The notes: a model not told the origin generated them from the sequence alone. A stretch of DNA of 64,000 nt from Flavobacterium sp. MC2016-06 (GCF_009711165.2 NZ_WMID02000034.1:1-64000), one strand, 5' to 3'; positions 22,886 through 31,750 are shown, counted from the first letter of the stretch. Program-made: numbers and translations.

Positions 22886-24538
22886 ATGAGTATAGAAAAT
22901 TTCAAAAAATTCCAAAAAGAAAAACTAGCTCAAAAGGACGAGGTAAAAGAAATTTGGGGCTACACTAGGGTAAGCTCTAAACTGCAGTTAGTAAATAACA
23001 GTCTGGAAGAGCAAAGGAGTGAAATAGTTCAGTTTGCATCTAAGAATGGCTATACACTTAAAAACATACTGGGGGGTACTTATGAAAGTGCGTCGGGAGA
23101 TTTCACAAGAAAAGAGTTTACAAAACTATTGGAGGAAGTTAAAAGCGCAAAGCAGAAACCTTTTGCAATTGCCATCAAATTTATCAGCAGGTTCTCCAGA
23201 ACAGGAGGGAATGCAATTACAATTGTACATGAACTAGTGGATAAACTGGGTGTTCATTTGATTGAGACATCATCAGGACTATGCACCAATGATGAATACA
23301 GTAAATTGGATATTTACAGCAAGCTCTTGGATGCCAGAAGGGAAAACATGGACAGATTAGAGAAAACAATTCCTGGCATGAAAGCACTGTTAAGGTCAGG
23401 CAACTGGCTTGGCAAAGCTCCAAGAGGATATACAATGCGGGGGAGAAAAGTAGGAGACTATGCCTTGATGCAGGACACGCAGTCTATTACTATCAATCAG
23501 GAAGGAGAGGTTTTAAAGAAAGCATGGAAATGGAAACTTGCAGGAGAAAGAGATTACGTGATCAGACAGAAACTGGAAAAACTTAATTTGATTATTTCAA
23601 AGCAAGGCATTAGCTCCATGTGGCGAAACCCATTTTATTGCGGGATCTTAGTTAATGCATTAATTGAAGAACCAGTGAAAGGAAACTGGGCTGGTCTGGT
23701 TAGTGAGGAAGATTTCCTGAAAGTTGATAACATGCTTTCGGAAAACAACGTAATTGCAGTTAAAGAATATTGTAAAACTAAAGTTAATGAGTTTCGACCC
23801 CTTACAGGATTTTTAAGATGTGAGTGCGGTTGCCTGCTGACAAGCTATGAGGTTCGAAAAAAGAAAGCGCACTATTACAAATGTCAAAAGTGTAAAAATG
23901 CAAGTTTTAATGCTCTGACCACTCAAAAATCAAAGACGGAAGGACTTAATGATTCTTTCGAAAGATTATTGTCAAAGTATACATTAAACTCAAAATTTGT
24001 AGAGCCTTTTAAAATACAGTTAAATAAATTTTTTGAAGATGTGAACGCAGAAGCTAAAGAGGAAATGAAAAGCTTGCATGCAAAGAAAAAAGACATTGAA
24101 ACTAAAATTGAGAATTTAGATAAACGCTATTTTGAAAATCCAAATTTTGGAGATGAAAAATATAATAGATATGCGCTTGAATTTGAGACCGAATTAAAGA
24201 TGATTGAAAGCCAGATATACTCCAATTCAAAAAAAATATCTAACCACAGCAGGCATATCGATAAGGTAGTAGAAAAAGTCTCGAACATCAGTAAATACTG
24301 GAGAGAGGGAAATATTGAAAGCAAAATCAAGATTCAAAACTTGGTGTTTCCAGACGGATTGTCAATTAGGGCTAAAAACAGACAGTATCTAACTGATAAA
24401 GTAAACCTTGTTTTTAAGTTGGTGTCAACATTTACAAGGCTTGATGTAAGTAGTAAAAAACAAAAAACCCATCAAAATTTTGATGGGTTATTCTCTGTAG
24501 CGGGAACAGGACTCGAACCTGTGACCTTCGGGTTATGA
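22886..24538 (+). CDS. large serine recombinase
   Basis: A 550-residue site-specific recombinase. The resolvase domain begins at WGYTRVSSKLQ (nucleophile Ser about residue 30), with the SLEEQRSEI and FISRFSRTGGNAITIV signatures. The recombinase domain follows (GNWLGKAPRGYTM ... WRNPFYCGILVNALI), then a zinc ribbon (CECGCLLTS ... KCQKCKNA) and a long coiled coil. The native end is probably near SSKKQK. The last 20 or so codons (through SVAGTGLEPVTFGL) read across a tRNA terminator and into the initiator tRNA-Met gene on the other strand. This places an integrated element border at the tRNA 3' end. It should mediate integration and excision of the island to its left. Confidence 0.93.
   Translation: MSIENFKKFQKEKLAQKDEVKEIWGYTRVSSKLQLVNNSLEEQRSEIVQFASKNGYTLKNILGGTYESASGDFTRKEFTKLLEEVKSAKQKPFAIAIKFISRFSRTGGNAITIVHELVDKLGVHLIETSSGLCTNDEYSKLDIYSKLLDARRENMDRLEKTIPGMKALLRSGNWLGKAPRGYTMRGRKVGDYALMQDTQSITINQEGEVLKKAWKWKLAGERDYVIRQKLEKLNLIISKQGISSMWRNPFYCGILVNALIEEPVKGNWAGLVSEEDFLKVDNMLSENNVIAVKEYCKTKVNEFRPLTGFLRCECGCLLTSYEVRKKKAHYYKCQKCKNASFNALTTQKSKTEGLNDSFERLLSKYTLNSKFVEPFKIQLNKFFEDVNAEAKEEMKSLHAKKKDIETKIENLDKRYFENPNFGDEKYNRYALEFETELKMIESQIYSNSKKISNHSRHIDKVVEKVSNISKYWREGNIESKIKIQNLVFPDGLSIRAKNRQYLTDKVNLVFKLVSTFTRLDVSSKKQKTHQNFDGLFSVAGTGLEPVTFGL
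24467..24492 (-). terminator. tRNA-Met terminator inside the recombinase 3' end
   Basis: The palindrome aacccatcaaaattttgatgggtt, with a run of T on the minus strand, lies just past the tRNA 3' end. The recombinase frame crosses it. Confidence 0.75.
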
Positions 24539-24570
24539 GCCCGACGAGCTGCCTACTGCTCTATCCCGCG
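24498..24570 (-). tRNA. tRNA-Met (CAT), initiator type
   Basis: A 73-nt cloverleaf with anticodon CAT in loop CTCATAA. Three consecutive G-C pairs in the anticodon stem (GGG/CCC) and an unpaired first acceptor position (C1 against U72) are initiator hallmarks. The T arm is ACAGG TTCGAGT CCTGT; CCA is not encoded. Its 3' end is the likely integration site of the serine-recombinase element. Confidence 0.93.
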
Positions 24571-24582
24571 ATGTTTCGGGTG

Positions 24583-24613
24583 CAAATATACGGAGTAAAT
24601 ACGGTTATGCAAA
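24583..24613 (-). promoter_or_regulatory. Bacteroidota promoter of tRNA-Met
   Basis: On the minus strand TTTG (24610-24613), 19 bp, then TATATTTG (24583-24590) is a perfect match to the -33/-7 consensus, 13 bp before the tRNA start. Confidence 0.8.
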
Positions 24614-24697
24614 GAAAAATTTGAATTATTTTAATTATATGTATTTTTTGATGTAACTTTTTGAGGAATAGTTATTTAAGATTCTTGTTGTGAGCAA

Positions 24698-25222
24698 TTA
24701 AAACTGATATTCAAGTAATTCTGAATATGGGTTTCCTTTTAAATCTAATAAAAAAGCAAAAGCAGGCTCAGTTTTGCAACCATTTCGTTTGAGGTTAATA
24801 ATGGCTAAACGAAATTCATCACCTTTTTGTTGTAATATTTTGTATTCAATAACCATGTGCTTGTAACCATTCTGATTTTTGCTTGGAATATTCTGCCCGA
24901 AGATTTCTATTTCAAATTCTTCTATCCTAAAGTTTGCTACAATAGATTCTTGGTTGTCAATTGTAATTTCTATGATTTTAAATTCGCTTTCGTTTCCAAA
25001 AACAGATTTAAGTTTTGCAGTAAAATCAGTTTTGTTTGTCCAAAAACAGACAATATCAAGATCGCTGTTTTCAATATCAATATTTATCGGAATTGTGCCT
25101 GCTAAAATTGGGTCAAATTCAGCAAGATTCAATAAAATCTTATTTTGAGTTAAAATTTCAAAGGCTCGAATTTGTTTTAAGTTTCCGGTTTGTAGATAAT
25201 CAATATTGGTAAAGTCTATCAT
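24698..25222 (-). CDS. DUF4269 domain protein (nucleotidyltransferase-like)
   Basis: A 174-residue DUF4269 protein. The segment LAGTIPINIDIENSDLDIVC resembles the active-site strand-turn of polymerase-beta-type nucleotidyltransferases (G-x-P ... SDxDI). The core continues with EFEIEIFGQNIPSKNQNGYK and ends HMVIEYKILQ. Its start overlaps the stop of the GT39 gene by one base, so the two are co-translated. The biological role is unknown. Confidence 0.85.
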   Translation of the reverse strand: MIDFTNIDYLQTGNLKQIRAFEILTQNKILLNLAEFDPILAGTIPINIDIENSDLDIVCFWTNKTDFTAKLKSVFGNESEFKIIEITIDNQESIVANFRIEEFEIEIFGQNIPSKNQNGYKHMVIEYKILQQKGDEFRLAIINLKRNGCKTEPAFAFLLDLKGNPYSELLEYQF

Positions 25223-26745
25223 TATTGATAGTTTTTGGTTTCTTTAATTTCGTTTTCTATTCTTTTTCTAATGTCAATTTTTGCATTAGTAAAAACAAAA
25301 ATGGTGGTTTTGTATTCCCTTGCATTTTTGTTTGTTATTTGGCCAGTAATCGCTGCAGTTTCAAAGTAAGGACTTGTTTCTTTAAATTCTCCGCTGTGTT
25401 CTTCAAATTCTTTAACTCGTATAAGGTTTTTATATTTGATGTTAAGATCGAACCAATTTACATAATCAGCATTAAAAGAAACGGCTTTAATTCCTTTTTG
25501 CGAATAATAATTAATAGCACCAGCTTGTCCGTAATTGTCACAAAGCACCAGTGTTTTATCAGGATTAGGAAGCGTGGCGTAAACAGAATCTGTTTTGCGG
25601 GCAAGTTCTTTCCAGCCCAGCATATCGGCATAATCTTGAGGTAAATTGTGGTCTCTTCCGTCTTCCCAGCGCAGCATGCCCAGTTTCTTGTATTTTTCTT
25701 GATGTTGTACAATATATTCAGGGCTTTTATTTGGAAAAGCCAAGTTGTACATCGGAACAAAAAATAATAGCGGCATTAAAATAAATACGGGTTGTAAATA
25801 ACGTTTCCATCCTGTTTTTAAAGTTTCAGATAAAAAAACAGATCCAAAAGCAATATAAATCGGATAAAGACCAATTGCATAATACGCTTTGGCTTTAAAA
25901 TATATAAAAACAATAAGCGTAAAAAGAATAGACCAGAATAAGAATTTGTATTTGCCAAAAGGTTTGTAAAATAACAAAGCATACAAAGCACAAAGAATAA
26001 CGAGAAACGAACCAATAAAAAATAATAACTGCTCTTTTAAGAATCCTACGCGATCAACATTTACAAGTTGTGTTTGGGCTAATTCTTTCATATGATGTAC
26101 AATTGGAAAATGATTATTATACTGCCATAAAAGATTAGGAAAAACCAATAAAAATCCAAAAATCAAGGCCAAATAAAGCTTTTTTTCTGCTAAAATTTTT
26201 CTCTGATTTGATAGCAGAAGAGCAGGCAAGAGTCCGATAAGAAGAAATAGAATATTGTATTTATTTAAGAAACCAAAAGCAAAAACAGCAGCGCTAATAA
26301 AAAGCCATTTTTTGTTTTCTGTTGTAATGTATAAGATTAAAATATAGTAAAAACCAGTCCAGCACAATACGTCTAATGAGTTGGGTTGATAAAGCATATT
26401 GATTCGAAGTAAAGAAGAAAATAAAACACAAACTGCGCCTAAAATTAGCGCATAAAGATTTCCTTTTAAGGTTTTGATAGTTTTCCAGACAATAACTAGA
26501 GTTAAAGCACCAAAAAGAGCAGGGAAAAACTTAATCCAGAAAATAGAATTTCCGAGTACTAAAATAATATACGAAAACCAGGAAGTAACGGGCGGAACAG
26601 ACAAATAACCCCAAGCCAAATGATGTGCTTGATCAAGATGCAGATATTCATCTCTCTGCAAATCGTATTCTGGGCTTATTAGTACATATTGCAGAACAAA
26701 TTTTAAAATTATAAATCCAATTAAAATTAGTGTTTTCTTGGTCAT
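25222..26745 (-). CDS. GT39 (ArnT/PMT-like) membrane glycosyltransferase
   Basis: A 507-residue polytopic protein with about 11-12 membrane helices. An early periplasmic loop carries the acidic motif YDLQRDEYLHLDQAHHLAWG (about residues 27-46), where GT39-type enzymes hold catalytic Asp and Glu. The soluble C-terminal domain is ALYN... type (VLCDNYGQAGAINYYSQKG). Members transfer a sugar from a polyprenyl-phosphate donor to lipid or protein outside the inner membrane. The acceptor cannot be told. It leads a two-gene operon with DUF4269. Confidence 0.88.
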   Translation of the reverse strand: MTKKTLILIGFIILKFVLQYVLISPEYDLQRDEYLHLDQAHHLAWGYLSVPPVTSWFSYIILVLGNSIFWIKFFPALFGALTLVIVWKTIKTLKGNLYALILGAVCVLFSSLLRINMLYQPNSLDVLCWTGFYYILILYITTENKKWLFISAAVFAFGFLNKYNILFLLIGLLPALLLSNQRKILAEKKLYLALIFGFLLVFPNLLWQYNNHFPIVHHMKELAQTQLVNVDRVGFLKEQLLFFIGSFLVILCALYALLFYKPFGKYKFLFWSILFTLIVFIYFKAKAYYAIGLYPIYIAFGSVFLSETLKTGWKRYLQPVFILMPLLFFVPMYNLAFPNKSPEYIVQHQEKYKKLGMLRWEDGRDHNLPQDYADMLGWKELARKTDSVYATLPNPDKTLVLCDNYGQAGAINYYSQKGIKAVSFNADYVNWFDLNIKYKNLIRVKEFEEHSGEFKETSPYFETAAITGQITNKNAREYKTTIFVFTNAKIDIRKRIENEIKETKNYQ

Positions 26746-26866
26746 TTTTAAGGTTGGGTTCTTAGGTTGTGATATTTTAGTTTTGGAGCTAAAAGATATT
26801 GTAATCAGTATTTTAAAGCTAATATAAGATTTAAAATTTAATCATTTTTTTTTGGAAAGCAACAAA

Positions 26867-26896
26867 AAAAAGCCACTCATTTCTGAATGGCTTTTT
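26867..26896 (-). terminator. terminator of the DUF4494 gene
   Basis: The arms aaaagccactca and tgaatggctttt (one mismatch) enclose a short loop and lie 20 bp past the stop. Confidence 0.7.
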
Positions 26897-26916
26897 GAAT
26901 TTATTCTTTCTTAAAA

Positions 26917-27474
26917 TTATGCATTTACATCTTCAAGAGCATCTGCCGTTGCTGCTTCTTGATTTTCTTCCCATTTATTGACTTCAGGTTTAGAAGCCTT
27001 AAGCGCATTAAATCTTTCTAATTGTTCTGTTTCACCTTCTTCACCGCTAAAATATGGGAAAACGTCCATAATTGGAGATTCAGAAATAGCAGGAATAGAA
27101 TATTCGCCCATTGTATTTTGCATTATTGCAAGCGTATTGTCAAAAGCTTCTCTTACATCGTTTGCTTGTACTAGTATGTACATATTTGTTTTTCTTTCTT
27201 TACCGCTTTCTTCATCATAAGCTAGTAAAGAAACTTTTGATTTAAACCATCTATCTGCATTTTCAAAAGGATGAATCTCTGCGTAGTTTGCTACTTTTAT
27301 ATTTGTGATTTTAAATTCCTCACTAATATAAGCAGCCATTTCTTCGTTGATTCTTTTTTCGGCTTCAGTATAAGACAAAGCATCTACCAAATAAGGTTCT
27401 GTTAATACTTTTTGCCCGCCCGTTTCATCCGTTTTTCTATATTTTACTTTGCATTCGTACCAAGTTGCGCTCAT
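26917..27474 (-). CDS. DUF4494 domain protein
   Basis: A 185-residue protein. The conserved start WYECKVKYRKTDETGGQKVL then TEPYLVDALSYTEAEKRI, the WFKSKVSLLAYDEESGKERK segment and the SPIMDVFPYF motif are those of the Bacteroidota family DUF4494. It is cytoplasmic and usually near housekeeping genes; the function is unknown. It has its own promoter and terminator. An acidic tail ends the protein. Confidence 0.92.
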   Translation of the reverse strand: MSATWYECKVKYRKTDETGGQKVLTEPYLVDALSYTEAEKRINEEMAAYISEEFKITNIKVANYAEIHPFENADRWFKSKVSLLAYDEESGKERKTNMYILVQANDVREAFDNTLAIMQNTMGEYSIPAISESPIMDVFPYFSGEEGETEQLERFNALKASKPEVNKWEENQEAATADALEDVNA

Positions 27475-27496
27475 CTCTTTATATTTTTAAGGATGC

Positions 27497-27504
27497 CAAA
27501 GATA
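27497..27504 (-). promoter_or_regulatory. promoter -7 element of DUF4494
   Basis: TATCTTTG on the minus strand matches TAnnTTTG and ends 22 bp before the ATG. The -33 box is weak (TTTT-like). Confidence 0.5.
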
Positions 27505-27592
27505 GATTTTAGCAGAAAATAAAAGAGGTTATTCTAGAAATAGATATTCACAATTTTAAATGATTTTAGGTAGTTTATTAGAATTGAGTTGT

Positions 27593-28606
27593 TTATGTTT
27601 TTTGATTGTATTCCATACTGTCTTTGATTGTTTTTATAAACACACTTACATCATCAATATAAAACAATATGTTTTTTGGTTTTTTTATAATGCCAAAAGG
27701 CAGGTTTATCTGTATATTGTTTTTAAGTTCAAGAGAAATATTGTGAGCTTCTAATTTTCCTAACAATGCAAACTTTACAAGATCTTTATTTCTCTCATAA
27801 TCACCTTCATATTTAGTTATTTCATCAATAGTGCTTATTGGTATTTCTACAGTTTCAAAAAGACCGTAGCGAATTATGATTTTTTCATTTGATATAAAGT
27901 GCCTTCTGAAAAATATTGCTTTTAAATGTCCCGTTAAATTGATTAATAAATAGACGTGAAGGATAAGAAAAATAATGGCAAAAATCTTATTCCATGAAAT
28001 TAGTAAAAAGTGCAAACCCACAGCTTCAACTACAGAAACAAGCATTAATCCGATATATATTGCGCCAACACCGCTGTTTTTATAACCCGTAAAATAGATT
28101 TCGTTGTTTTTATTTCCGTTCCATTTTATAAAGCAATAATAAAAGGAGCAAACCTCAAAGGCAATCATTTTTCCTAGATTTTTAAATTTTACAGACTCTT
28201 GCAGTGAGTTTGAGATAAAAGTATATTCATCTATATCTTCATTCTTTTTTTGCAGAACATCTTTTCTAAAACTTTTAATGAATACTATAATTTTAAACAT
28301 GAGATAGAAAAGAAATAAAATATTTAAATAGATTTTAAAACGAAATAGGAGCTGAAAAAAGTTATTCTCCATCGTAAACACATATGGAGTTATTTTAAAC
28401 GCTAAGTAGAAAACAAACCAAGACGTAAATTCTGTTTGTCTTTTTCGAGTTATTACATAATAAAGAATAGGAGTGCCAATAAAAAACAAAGCCGTTAATA
28501 TTGAAAGTAAAAGGGAGTTGGATAATGGAGAAAGTGAATAACCTATAAAAGCTAAAATAATTTCAATTAAAACAAAAATAATTAGAGAACTGTATTTTTT
28601 CAGCAT
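27593..28606 (-). CDS. integral membrane protein of unknown function
   Basis: About 337 residues from ATG 28606; a longer form from TTG 28651 is less likely. Hydrophobic segments include SLIIFVLIEIILAFIGY, LLLSILTALFFIGTPILYYV, FLFYLMFKIIVFI and IFAIIFLILHVYLLI. The C-terminal soluble part (IIRYGLFETVEIPISTIDEI, then ISLELKNNIQINLPFGIIKK) is beta-rich and could be PH-like. No family is named with confidence. It stands alone on its strand. Confidence 0.7.
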   Translation of the reverse strand: MLKKYSSLIIFVLIEIILAFIGYSLSPLSNSLLLSILTALFFIGTPILYYVITRKRQTEFTSWFVFYLAFKITPYVFTMENNFFQLLFRFKIYLNILFLFYLMFKIIVFIKSFRKDVLQKKNEDIDEYTFISNSLQESVKFKNLGKMIAFEVCSFYYCFIKWNGNKNNEIYFTGYKNSGVGAIYIGLMLVSVVEAVGLHFLLISWNKIFAIIFLILHVYLLINLTGHLKAIFFRRHFISNEKIIIRYGLFETVEIPISTIDEITKYEGDYERNKDLVKFALLGKLEAHNISLELKNNIQINLPFGIIKKPKNILFYIDDVSVFIKTIKDSMEYNQKT

Positions 28607-28710
28607 AAAGAGTTTGTTGTTTTTTCTCCTTTTAAAGATACTATTAAACAAAATAATTCCAATTAGTTAACAGAACAAAAAAATAAAATTTTATAAACAT
28701 TTTTAAAATT

Positions 28711-28776
28711 ATGGAGACTTTTTTCAAACCAAAATATCAATTTATTCGTAAGTACAGAAACGATGGTTGGGAATGA
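28711..28776 (+). CDS. possible 21-codon ORF or frameshifted gene start
   Basis: METFFKPKYQFIRKYRNDGW plus one residue starts in a good context (aaattATGgag) and overlaps the next ORF by 14 bp in another frame. Either it is a leader peptide, or a one-base indel near 28765 has split a longer gene whose true start is here. Confidence 0.3.
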   Translation: METFFKPKYQFIRKYRNDGWE

Positions 28777-29119
28777 GATAAATTCAAATGGTAGTGCGTT
28801 TTTGGAACATATTGAATCTTATCGCATTCCTGATTATCGTTTGTTTTTTGTATTAAATTTTAAGAAGATTAAAAGATTGGAAAAATTAAACATTAAAAGG
28901 TTAAAAGAGACTTTAAATTACCTCGAAAGTAAACATCGCGAATTAAAAAGACAAAAAGAAAATGATACGCGAAGTATAGAATCAATGATTAAATATTTGA
29001 AGAAAGATATGTTAGAGCAATTTAAATTATCTGAACATGATATATTAATCAAACACGAAGTAAAAGATACAGCAACTTTTATAGAAAGTGTACATAACAT
29101 TATAGAGGCTAATTCTTAA
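28763..29119 (+). CDS. small helical protein of unknown function
   Basis: A 118-residue protein with a long basic coiled helix (KKIKRLEKLNIKRLKETLNY, then LESKHRELKRQKENDTRSIE) and an acidic C-terminus. No family recognised. The start has poor context and the 21-codon ORF upstream hints that the real N-terminus may lie at 28711 with a frameshift. Two adjacent hairpins end the gene. Confidence 0.6.
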   Translation: MVGNEINSNGSAFLEHIESYRIPDYRLFFVLNFKKIKRLEKLNIKRLKETLNYLESKHRELKRQKENDTRSIESMIKYLKKDMLEQFKLSEHDILIKHEVKDTATFIESVHNIIEANS

Positions 29120-29130
29120 AGCCTCTTTTT
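29105..29130 (+). terminator. terminator
   Basis: The stem gaggct/agcctc is followed by T5, overlapping the stop codon region of the 118-residue gene. Confidence 0.6.
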
Positions 29131-29141
29131 CATAAATATAC

Positions 29142-29174
29142 AAAAGCCTCTTGATTTATAAAAAGAGGCTTTTT
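29142..29174. terminator. bidirectional terminator between convergent genes
   Basis: The arms aaaagcctctt and aagaggctttt have T runs on both strands. It overlaps the last codons of the minus-strand gene. Confidence 0.7.
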
Positions 29175-29581
29175 GCTTCTATTTTGCTTTTCTGCAGGCA
29201 AATTTCAATATTAGTTAATGTACCGCTTTTTCTTTTTTCATTAGAATTTGTATCGAAAGCAAGAAAGTGAGTACACATATTTATAGCAGTAGTATCTCTA
29301 TCCAGATCAGATTCAAACCCACCAATAAAATTCCATTGACTTACTTTTGTTTTATACTTATCGGGACTATATCTTGGTTTTTCGCCAATATGTAAAATAG
29401 TCACATTATTAGTGGTGCATTTTAGCATTTCCATTGTTAAGGTGTCTACACCTTTGAAATCGCAGACTATAAAGTGGACATTTTCTATTTTTAATAGTTT
29501 GTTTATGGTATTTTGATAATACTCCATATAATCATTAAAAGAAAGATTACCATTACCAAAGATGTATACTTTTAAAGACAT
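29156..29581 (-). CDS. Rossmann-like small protein, possibly SLOG-type
   Basis: A 141-residue alpha/beta protein: LKVYIFGNGNLSFNDYMEYY, VHFIVCDFKGVDTLTMEML, VTILHIGEKPR and a C-terminal KSGTLTNIEICLQKSK. The phosphate-loop-like GNG and the late SGT-T segment recall the SLOG/nucleotide-deoxyribosyltransferase fold, which binds nucleotides and is frequent in conflict systems. The assignment is tentative. It stands alone here, with no visible effector partner. Confidence 0.6.
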   Translation of the reverse strand: MSLKVYIFGNGNLSFNDYMEYYQNTINKLLKIENVHFIVCDFKGVDTLTMEMLKCTTNNVTILHIGEKPRYSPDKYKTKVSQWNFIGGFESDLDRDTTAINMCTHFLAFDTNSNEKRKSGTLTNIEICLQKSKIEAKSLFL

Positions 29582-29820
29582 TTTATTCGTGTTATAATTT
29601 TTTTAAATCTTCGATATGTTTTTCTGTAAAGATACAATAGCTTCCAGATCTATGCATGCAAAGTATGTAAATCAAGAATGAAATAAAAGTCTCATCAAAA
29701 AGTTTTAATAAAAAATTAGGCCTTTTTTTTAGCAAAATCCTTAACTTGTTGTAAAATAGAGTTGATATTGTTGTTTCAAGCAATTGTACTTCTACTTTAT
29801 TGTAATTAAAAAACAAATTT

Positions 29821-31287
29821 ATGCGAGTATCTGTAACACGAAAAAATATAAAATTTACCCCAGATTCAAGAAGAGTAGTTGCCCGATATTTTATGAACGG
29901 TTACGAGCGGACGCAGCAAATGCTTATTCGTATAATGATGTTAGATGAAAAACAAGTCTCTCAAACCTTAGAGCAGACACTTCGTGAATTTGCAAGGCGA
30001 CATCGAAATATATCTGCAGTATTTTTTAGACATTGTGAAAGAATAAGACCCATAATCGAAGATATGAAACTAGATTATGAGGGAATGTCTTTAGATCGCA
30101 AAATGCTCATAGGTTCTTATTGTACAATGGAATACGCGATAGAATCTGCCGCTATTTTTAATCCTTCAATTGTAGAAGATTTTGATCAGACGGGTTTGGA
30201 AGCGGGCGAAAAACGTGTTGTTATTTCTTTTCGTGCAACAGGCGAAGGCCACATTTCATCTATTGTTTTTAGAAGAGGAATTCTAGACAAAGACAACAAT
30301 TTGCAGGTAATGAAAATTGGAAATCAGATTGATAAGGCCGAGATCGAACACAAAACTTTATTTAATAAAGAACGGTTTTTAACCAAATTGGCAGAAATGC
30401 ATACAACGGACAGATATATAGCCCAAATTACACAGGATCTTCCAGATGAATTTGAGTTTGCTGTTCTCAAAAATATGCTAAATGAAGGTTTAAGTGATCC
30501 GTCGATTCGAGAAGAAAGAAAAACTGCGTTTGAGGAAATACTTTGGTTAGCCAATTCATTTTATGATTTACAATTTAAGCACGATTCAGACATTACCGAA
30601 CGTGTTATATTCCCGATATCTGAATCTGAAAGTCGAGGTATAGAAGATGCTCGTTTTGTACGTTTTGTTGACGATGATGATTCTGTTCGTATTATGGCAA
30701 CATACACTGCTTATAATGGACACACGATACTGCCAAAACTTATTTCTACCGAAGATTTTTACAGCTTTAGAGTGATGCCTTTGCACGGCGTTGGCGCCCA
30801 AAATAAAAACTTAGCTTTATTCCCCAGAAAAATAAAAGGTAAATACGCTATGCTTGCTCGTATAGATGGTGTAAATAATTACATAATGTATTCGGACAGA
30901 GCTACACAATGGAATACTCCAATTCTTCTACAAGAACCACGTTTTGCATGGGAGCTTACACAGATAGGGAATTGTGGTTCGCCGCTTTGGACACCAGAAG
31001 GATGGCTTGTAATTACCCATGGCGTAGGTACAATGCGACGTTATTGTATAGGTGCTTCTTTATTTGACCTTGATGATCCGTCTAAAGAAATCGGGAGACT
31101 TACAGAGCCTTTACTTTCGCCCTTAGAAGATGAGCGAGAAGGTTATGTACCTAATGTTGTATATTCCTGCGGTGCCATTATTCACAACGACAGCCTTATA
31201 CTGCCTTATGCAGTATCTGATTATTCTTCTACATACGCTACAGTTGATATGGTAGAATTATTAGATGCATTGAAAAAAAGCAAATAG
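29821..31287 (+). CDS. GH130 family beta-mannoside phosphorylase/hydrolase
   Basis: A 488-residue protein of the long GH130 subgroup. A helical N-terminal region (KNIKFTPDSRRVVARYFMNG) precedes the five-bladed propeller. Family signatures are SESRGIEDARFVRF (E-D-x-R), TYTAYNGHTILPKLISTEDF, NKNLALFPRKIKGKYAMLAR, GNCGSPLWTPEGWLVITHGV and YVPNVVYSCGAIIHNDSLIL. Members phosphorolyse or hydrolyse beta-mannosidic or related linkages in the cytoplasm. The specificity is not deducible. It stands alone with a strong terminator and is free of signal peptide. Confidence 0.9.
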   Translation: MRVSVTRKNIKFTPDSRRVVARYFMNGYERTQQMLIRIMMLDEKQVSQTLEQTLREFARRHRNISAVFFRHCERIRPIIEDMKLDYEGMSLDRKMLIGSYCTMEYAIESAAIFNPSIVEDFDQTGLEAGEKRVVISFRATGEGHISSIVFRRGILDKDNNLQVMKIGNQIDKAEIEHKTLFNKERFLTKLAEMHTTDRYIAQITQDLPDEFEFAVLKNMLNEGLSDPSIREERKTAFEEILWLANSFYDLQFKHDSDITERVIFPISESESRGIEDARFVRFVDDDDSVRIMATYTAYNGHTILPKLISTEDFYSFRVMPLHGVGAQNKNLALFPRKIKGKYAMLARIDGVNNYIMYSDRATQWNTPILLQEPRFAWELTQIGNCGSPLWTPEGWLVITHGVGTMRRYCIGASLFDLDDPSKEIGRLTEPLLSPLEDEREGYVPNVVYSCGAIIHNDSLILPYAVSDYSSTYATVDMVELLDALKKSK

Positions 31288-31326
31288 AAATTTAATAAGA
31301 AGTTCTTTTATTGAATATAAAATAGA

Positions 31327-31366
31327 AAAGGGTAGGACTTTATATAAAAGTTCTACCCTTTTTTAT
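31327..31366 (+). terminator. terminator of the GH130 gene
   Basis: The long stem aaaagggtaggacttt/aaagttctaccctttt (one G-T pair) is followed by T. Confidence 0.8.
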
Positions 31367-31396
31367 TGATTTTTAATTTGTTGTACTGTTTTGTAA

Positions 31397-31750
31397 TTAT
31401 TTTGGATCATAGAAAAACTTTTCCTTTTTTATAAATTCACCTTCCCAATTTTGATAGGCAATTTCTTCAATCTCAGAAACAGTGCCGTCTTTCCATTCAA
31501 ATTTAAAATACCACTGAATTACCACTAAATCTTCATTAATAAAAACAGGGCGAATACATTTAGAAAATAGTGATTTGACTTTTGCTAGTACATTCTGCTC
31601 ATTAGCAACAAGAAGATTTCGACCAACACGCTGCGGCGATTGATTTTCTTGCATGGATGCATCTTCGGTATAAAATTTTTCAATTGCTTTGTCATGCTCA
31701 TTAGATTCTACCATTGAGATAAACTTTTCTATAGTTTCTAGTTTAGGCAT
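31397..31750 (-). CDS. SnoaL/NTF2-like protein
   Basis: A 117-residue NTF2-fold protein. The N-terminal helix pattern ETIEKFISMVESNEHDKAIE then KFYTEDASMQEN and the strand-rich C-terminus (VVIQWYFKFEWKDGTVSEIE then EIAYQNWEGEFIKKEKFFYD) are typical. Such proteins bind or isomerise small hydrophobic molecules. It overlaps the thioesterase gene by 8 bp and shares its TetR-type operator. Confidence 0.82.
   Translation of the reverse strand: MPKLETIEKFISMVESNEHDKAIEKFYTEDASMQENQSPQRVGRNLLVANEQNVLAKVKSLFSKCIRPVFINEDLVVIQWYFKFEWKDGTVSEIEEIAYQNWEGEFIKKEKFFYDPK

Noticed and set aside
25225..25644. 139-codon plus-strand frame opposite the GT39 gene
   Set aside because: Antisense shadow. Composition follows the opposite strand, and the GT39 frame is clearly real.
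29592..29816. 74-codon minus-strand frame upstream of the GH130 gene
   Set aside because: Starts with TTG, Phe/Leu-rich, no ribosome site. It occupies the GH130 control region.
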